In this document: in pieces, positions 30,739 through 30,827 of the stretch
Layout of the letters: the number at the start of each line of letters is the position of its first letter
How positions within the stretch are numbered: position 1 is the first letter of the stretch
DNA from: UBA1740 sp045587025
Lineage (GTDB): Bacteria; Bacillota; Clostridia; Oscillospirales; CAG-272
Length of the DNA stretch: 30,827 nt
Reading direction: 5' to 3'
Assembly: GCA_045587025.1 (NCBI GenBank)
Contig: JAZNBK010000039.1
Coordinates: forward strand, 1-30,827
Notes under the pieces: generated by a model
The model's database searches: none
The model's input: the letters and a program-made list of their open reading frames with translations, nothing else
What the model was told of the DNA's origin: nothing
Position numbers and translations under genes: made by a program

Positions 30739-30827
30739 CTGTGCCTTCAAGAAAAAAGGCTTGCAAAATAGAAAAAACCTCGTTTTGAGGCTAAAATGAG
30801 TATGACGAAAAGAGGATCGGCAAAATC

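Noticed and set aside
30796..30827. A possible gene start (ATG with GAGG upstream) running off the right edge.
   Set aside because: Only ten codons are visible, too few to support a coding call.

Overview
The window is chromosomal DNA from a low-to-medium GC, endospore-forming Firmicute, most likely an uncultured clostridial (Eubacteriales-type) organism. The evidence is a full-length spoIVA, a LysM-GH18 cortex/germination-type hydrolase, GGAGG-type ribosome binding sites, near-consensus SigA promoters (TTGACA-N17-TATAAT in several places), short U-tailed terminators, and a gene block that matches the Bacillus subtilis holB-yaaT-yabB-yabC / metS-yabD neighbourhood. Species cannot be named from this sequence. 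No stretch longer than about 300 bases lacks a gene.

Layout. (1) 1-1935: the 3' end of a type I restriction-modification methylase (hsdM, cut inside its NPPF motif by the window edge) and a two-TRD specificity region (hsdS) in the -1 frame. The junction carries an internal Shine-Dalgarno sequence, a T TTT TTC heptamer, the 0-frame stop and a GC-rich stem-loop, spaced like the dnaX frameshift signal. This is the most interesting feature of the window. (2) 2012-5251: glycogen genes glgB and glgC, closed by a strong terminator. (3) 5255-6598 (minus): a cysteine desulfurase-like enzyme and a DUF3343 putative S/Se carrier. (4) 6717-9909: an operon of metallo-beta-lactamase-fold hydrolase, glutaminyl-tRNA synthetase and ComF-like phosphoribosyltransferase. 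(5) 9915-13957 (minus): rsmI, a tRNA1(Val)-type methyltransferase, a 2[4Fe-4S] ferredoxin, ricT (PSP1/YaaT) and holB, divergent from (6) metG-tatD at 14015-16833. (7) 16830-18158 (minus): the LysM-GH18 hydrolase. (8) 18296-20885: enolase, tRNA-Lys and a D-2-hydroxyacid dehydrogenase. (9) 20922-23389: an unrecognised small protein, then (minus) an acyl carrier protein downstream of an AMP-forming acyl ligase. (10) 23490-24983: nfeD and an SPFH/stomatin gene. (11) 25031-25490: tRNA-Arg and tRNA-His, followed by a compact array of small hairpins with alternating ATGAAATC and GATTTCAT motifs, which no standard feature type explains. (12) 25500-27203: galM and a divergent small P-loop kinase. (13) 27213-29003 (minus): an AbrB-like regulator with a two-gene ABC exporter, under a consensus promoter overlapped by a palindrome. 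(14) 29014-30579 (minus): spoIVA. (15) 30580-30827: a leader with an inverted copy of the spoIVA ribosome binding site, and a long palindrome resembling terminators or transposon ends.

Most of the window is housekeeping: translation (glnS, metG, three tRNAs, rsmI, tRNA methyltransferase), replication (holB), glycolysis (eno), glycogen synthesis and sporulation. The accessory signals are the R-M junction at the left edge, the hairpin array after the tRNAs, the intragenic palindrome in tatD and the palindromic right edge.
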